NCBI GenBank assembly: GCA_018697095.1
Contig: JABHSG010000003.1
Coordinates: 509,378-573,377, forward strand
DNA length: 64,000 nucleotides
Direction of reading: 5' to 3'
Source of the DNA: an archaeon
GTDB lineage: Archaea > Nanobdellota > Nanobdellia > Woesearchaeales > GW2011-AR9
This document shows, piece after piece, positions 61,447-64,000 of this stretch. A program made the position numbers and the translations under genes. The notes under the pieces were generated by a model. That model was not told the DNA's origin. It searched no databases and saw only the letters and a program-made list of their open reading frames with translations. How positions within the stretch are numbered: the first letter of the stretch is position 1; each line of letters starts with the position of its first letter.

Positions 61447-62193
61447 ATGTTCCAAGAAATCCTTCAAGAAACTGGCCTCTCACTTAATGAAGCAAAAGTA
61501 TACGAAGCCCTACTTTTCCTTGGCGAAGCCAATGTACAAAATATTACAAATAAATCTAAAGTCCACCGAAGAAATGTTTACGATGCTTTGCAAAAGCTAG
61601 ATGAAAAAGGATTAGTTAGCCAAACAATCGCAAACAAAGAGAAAAAATTCAAAGCTACAAGTCCAGAACGTCTACATGAACGTTACCAAGAAAAAGAACT
61701 CAAACTCTTAACTCAGTTGCCAGAACTTACAAAACTATACAAACAAACTCAAGAAACAGCGCAAGCACAACTTTTCCGTGGAATAGAAGGGTTCAAAAAT
61801 TATCTCAATTTAATTTTAGAAGAAAAAAAGCCAGTTTACTTTATTGGTGCAAAAGCTTTCTGGCTTGACGAAAGACTCAAACATTACTTGCCTCACTTTG
61901 AAAAACAAAGAAAAGCAAAAGGAATCAAATTCAAACATCTTTTTGATCATGAAGTAAAAACTAAAACACCACAAATTCTCAAACTAGTTGGGAAACCATA
62001 CAAATTTCTGCCTAAAAAATATTCAAGTTCTACAGCAATTGATATCTTTGGAGATTACGTAGTCACTTTTGTGGGAGTGCAGCCAGGAAAGCTCCATGAT
62101 GAACCACTCCAATTCGTTCTAAAAAACAAAGCTTTGGCAGACGGTTATAGAAAATTCTTTGAATTCATGTGGGACTTCTGTCCAAAAGAGTAA
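61447..62193 (+). CDS. TrmB-family transcriptional regulator (second copy)
   Basis: Winged-helix N-terminus GLSLNEAKVYEALLFLGEA and recognition region VHRRNVYDALQKLDEKGLV, about residues 8-75, followed by a charged coiled-coil helix (YQEKELKLLTQLPELTKLYK) and a C-terminal domain beginning AQLFRGIEGFKNY. At 248 residues it is like the 5431 protein but their C-terminal domains differ, so they should sense different signals. TATA-like TTTTATAAAG is about 25 bases before the ATG, leaderless. A palindrome lies just upstream. Confidence 0.88.
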   Translation: MFQEILQETGLSLNEAKVYEALLFLGEANVQNITNKSKVHRRNVYDALQKLDEKGLVSQTIANKEKKFKATSPERLHERYQEKELKLLTQLPELTKLYKQTQETAQAQLFRGIEGFKNYLNLILEEKKPVYFIGAKAFWLDERLKHYLPHFEKQRKAKGIKFKHLFDHEVKTKTPQILKLVGKPYKFLPKKYSSSTAIDIFGDYVVTFVGVQPGKLHDEPLQFVLKNKALADGYRKFFEFMWDFCPKE

Positions 62194-62336
62194 AAATAGT
62201 GGCAAACTAAAATAGACTACTCTTCAGTAACGACGAAACCGAAAAGTTTATAAGTATCATGGATATTTTTACAACTAGGTTAGCTGCATTAACAACCTGG
62301 AATCTTCGAATTTCTTAAAACAGCTCTCAAGAAGTA

Positions 62337-62374
62337 ATTTTGGAGAGCTAGTAAAATTCATAATTCTCCAAAAT
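62337..62374 (+). promoter_or_regulatory. 5'-leader hairpin of the large surface protein gene
   Basis: ATTTTGGAGA (62337-62346) pairs exactly with TCTCCAAAAT (62365-62374) around an 18-base loop, ending 18 bases before the ATG and just before the ribosome-binding site AGGTGA. TATA-like AGTTTATAAG near 62247-62256 would start a leader of about 110 bases that includes this hairpin. Confidence 0.5.
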
Positions 62375-62392
62375 AAAAAATAGGTGAATAAT

Positions 62393-64000
62393 ATGAATGT
62401 AATTAAAATTTTGTTAATGTTTATGGTATTAATGGTTGCACTACCATTAGTGACTGCGATCACAATTGAAGATATCCAATTTGAAAATGGAAATTATGAT
62501 ATCACAAGCGAAAGTGGATATCTATCCGAAGATTCTATCATGCATGTATATGCAGATGATTTACTGTTTAGTGTCACCTTAGAAACAACTGATGGGACAA
62601 CGCCAGCAATTATCAGTTGGTCAAGTGATAGTTTACAAGAAGAAAATGGTTATTTCACAACTGGTGATTTATCTATCCTTAGTCAATATAATGACGGTGA
62701 TACAATCTCATTTTTTATTGCTGTTCAAGATATGTCAGGTAATCTATTGTCAAGTTCAACCTTTTCTGATGTAATTATAGACTCAAGTAGTCCAAGTTTT
62801 GAAGATGACATTGCTGAAGAAAATTATGCAATTACTCCAAACACCCTAAGTGCTGTAACAACACTTAGTGTTTATGTCTCTGATAACAGTACAGTAGACT
62901 CAGTTTCAATATTCTTTGATGATGGAACTACTACACAAACAAGTCCCTTAACTTTTGATTCTGTGGATGAAAGTGGAGTAGATATTTGGGTTACAGATTT
63001 TGATCCATCTAGTTTTGATGAAGGTACAATTGATGCTACAATCACAGCAACTGATATTGTGGGTAATGTTGAAACCTTAGCATACTCTATTTACTATGAT
63101 ACTGTTGCACCAACTATTCTTGCTGTAACTGACGCTACTGTATTTGAAAATTCATACACTATCGAAGCTACAATTGATGATAACTTTGTTGACAGTTTAA
63201 CAGTATATTGTCTTTTAGACATAACTGGACCAGACACCTCAGTTGTGGATTACTCATTTGAAATTACTGAATTGACAACTACTGCTTTTGAATCAGCAAG
63301 CACTTATGATGAATTAGGTGATTACACTTACCAAATTGATTGTTATGATGAAATGTATACAGTAAGTTCACAAACTTATACATTTTCTGTAGTTGATACA
63401 TTAGCACCTACCATTACTTTTAATTCACCAAGTGATAATGTTGTAATGAGTGCAAGTACAACTACTTTTGATATTGATGTGACTGTGACTGATAACATTG
63501 GCGCAGATAGTTTTAGTCTGACCATAACTGATAGTGAAGGTGAAGAACTAGGAACTGACACAGTAAGTTCTGGTTTTAGTGGATCATATCTTGAAACTAT
63601 TACAACAAGTCTTCTCTCAGATTCAACTTACACAATTGCAGTTGAATCATCTGACTTAAGTGGAAACACAGCAACCAGTGAGATTGACTTTACAATTGAT
63701 ACCACTGCTCCAGTAGTAGAGTTAACTAGTGAAGCATATGTTTGGTCAAGTTTTTCAGAAGCTATTCTTTCATTTACTAATGTTGAAGCAGTTTCTGATT
63801 ACATTTTTTGTGAAGTAAGTTTAGATTCAACTGGTCTTGGAACATACACAGCTTATTCTCCAAACGTTGAATCAACTGTTGCAATCACAAGTGATGATTG
63901 GACTGATAGTGGATTAAACGCACCCAATACTGCAGATGAGTTCACAACATATCTTACTTGTTATGATGCTCTTACAAATACAGCTGTCTCAAACACTGCA
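62393..64000 (+). CDS. Large Ig-like repeat surface protein (3' partial)
   Basis: An open frame from the ATG at 62393 runs to the window end with no stop, at least 536 residues. A signal peptide (MNVIKILLMFMVLMVALPL then VTA-IT, cleavage likely near residue 22) is followed by Ig-like or cadherin-like repeats, each opened by a D(T/S)xAPxI/F motif (for example VIIDSSSPSFEDD, YYDTVAPTILA, VVDTLAPTITF and TIDTTAPVVEL). The sequence is very rich in Asp, Ser and Thr, hence acidic, with few NxS/T sequons, unlike the protein at 52911. The C-terminal anchor is beyond the window. Ribosome-binding site AGGTGA is used. Confidence 0.85.
   Translation, partial: MNVIKILLMFMVLMVALPLVTAITIEDIQFENGNYDITSESGYLSEDSIMHVYADDLLFSVTLETTDGTTPAIISWSSDSLQEENGYFTTGDLSILSQYNDGDTISFFIAVQDMSGNLLSSSTFSDVIIDSSSPSFEDDIAEENYAITPNTLSAVTTLSVYVSDNSTVDSVSIFFDDGTTTQTSPLTFDSVDESGVDIWVTDFDPSSFDEGTIDATITATDIVGNVETLAYSIYYDTVAPTILAVTDATVFENSYTIEATIDDNFVDSLTVYCLLDITGPDTSVVDYSFEITELTTTAFESASTYDELGDYTYQIDCYDEMYTVSSQTYTFSVVDTLAPTITFNSPSDNVVMSASTTTFDIDVTVTDNIGADSFSLTITDSEGEELGTDTVSSGFSGSYLETITTSLLSDSTYTIAVESSDLSGNTATSEIDFTIDTTAPVVELTSEAYVWSSFSEAILSFTNVEAVSDYIFCEVSLDSTGLGTYTAYSPNVESTVAITSDDWTDSGLNAPNTADEFTTYLTCYDALTNTAVSNTA

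Overview
The window is AT-rich, densely packed archaeal chromosome. The archaeal assignment rests on ribosomal protein S6e, archaeal/eukaryal-type ProRS and LeuRS, diphthine synthase, a Ski2-like helicase, two TrmB-family regulators, a PGF-pre-PGF surface protein and a 7S-like SRP RNA. Many genes have a TATA-like box 25-30 bases before the start codon and no Shine-Dalgarno, as in leaderless archaeal transcription. Several genes look bacterial in type (SUF operon, MutS, MutL, YgfZ, a ClpX-like ATPase). Many small orphan proteins sit between the housekeeping genes. This mixture would fit a DPANN-like lineage such as Woesearchaeota or Pacearchaeota, but that placement is inference. I saw no tRNA, rRNA 16S/23S, CRISPR array or mobile element.

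Layout. 1-5 kb: SUF Fe-S assembly operon sufB(partial)-sufD-sufS-sufC-sufT. 5-9 kb: a TrmB regulator, a DUF1858-IscA fusion and a YgfZ protein, so most of an Fe-S pathway is grouped here. 9-16 kb: M17 aminopeptidase, S6e, YhbY protein, nitroreductase, then ftsZ, preceded by about 460 bases of structured non-coding sequence and followed by a second structured element. 16-34 kb: ProRS, diphthine synthase, topoisomerase I and MutL among many orphans. 33-42.5 kb: oligoendopeptidase F, three copies of a new MSLELH family, pentapeptide-repeat and PQ-loop-like proteins, Ski2-like helicase and a MutS2-like ATPase with three evenly spaced palindromes in its promoter. 42.7-46.5 kb: putative envelope proteins governed by a membrane-anchored winged-helix regulator. 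46.5-54.7 kb: ClpX-like AAA+ ATPase, HIT protein, 2OG-Fe(II) oxygenase, LeuRS, DUF192 protein and a sequon-dense surface protein. 54.7-64 kb: SRP RNA, metallo-beta-lactamase-fold hydrolase, MutS, second TrmB regulator and the start of a large Ig-like surface protein that runs off the window.

Working together. The Fe-S group provides sulfur mobilisation (SufS), scaffold (SufBCD), carrier (IscA-like), and maturation factors (SufT, YgfZ). MutS and MutL, with endonuclease motifs, indicate bacterial-type mismatch repair. SRP RNA and the signal-peptide-bearing proteins belong to secretion and envelope building. The most unusual material is regulatory: each TrmB gene is divergent from an orphan gene with a GC-rich palindrome centred between the two TATA boxes, the HTH-membrane regulator shares an ACTTCAA box with its presumed target operon, and unrelated promoters share an AACTTAATT palindrome.
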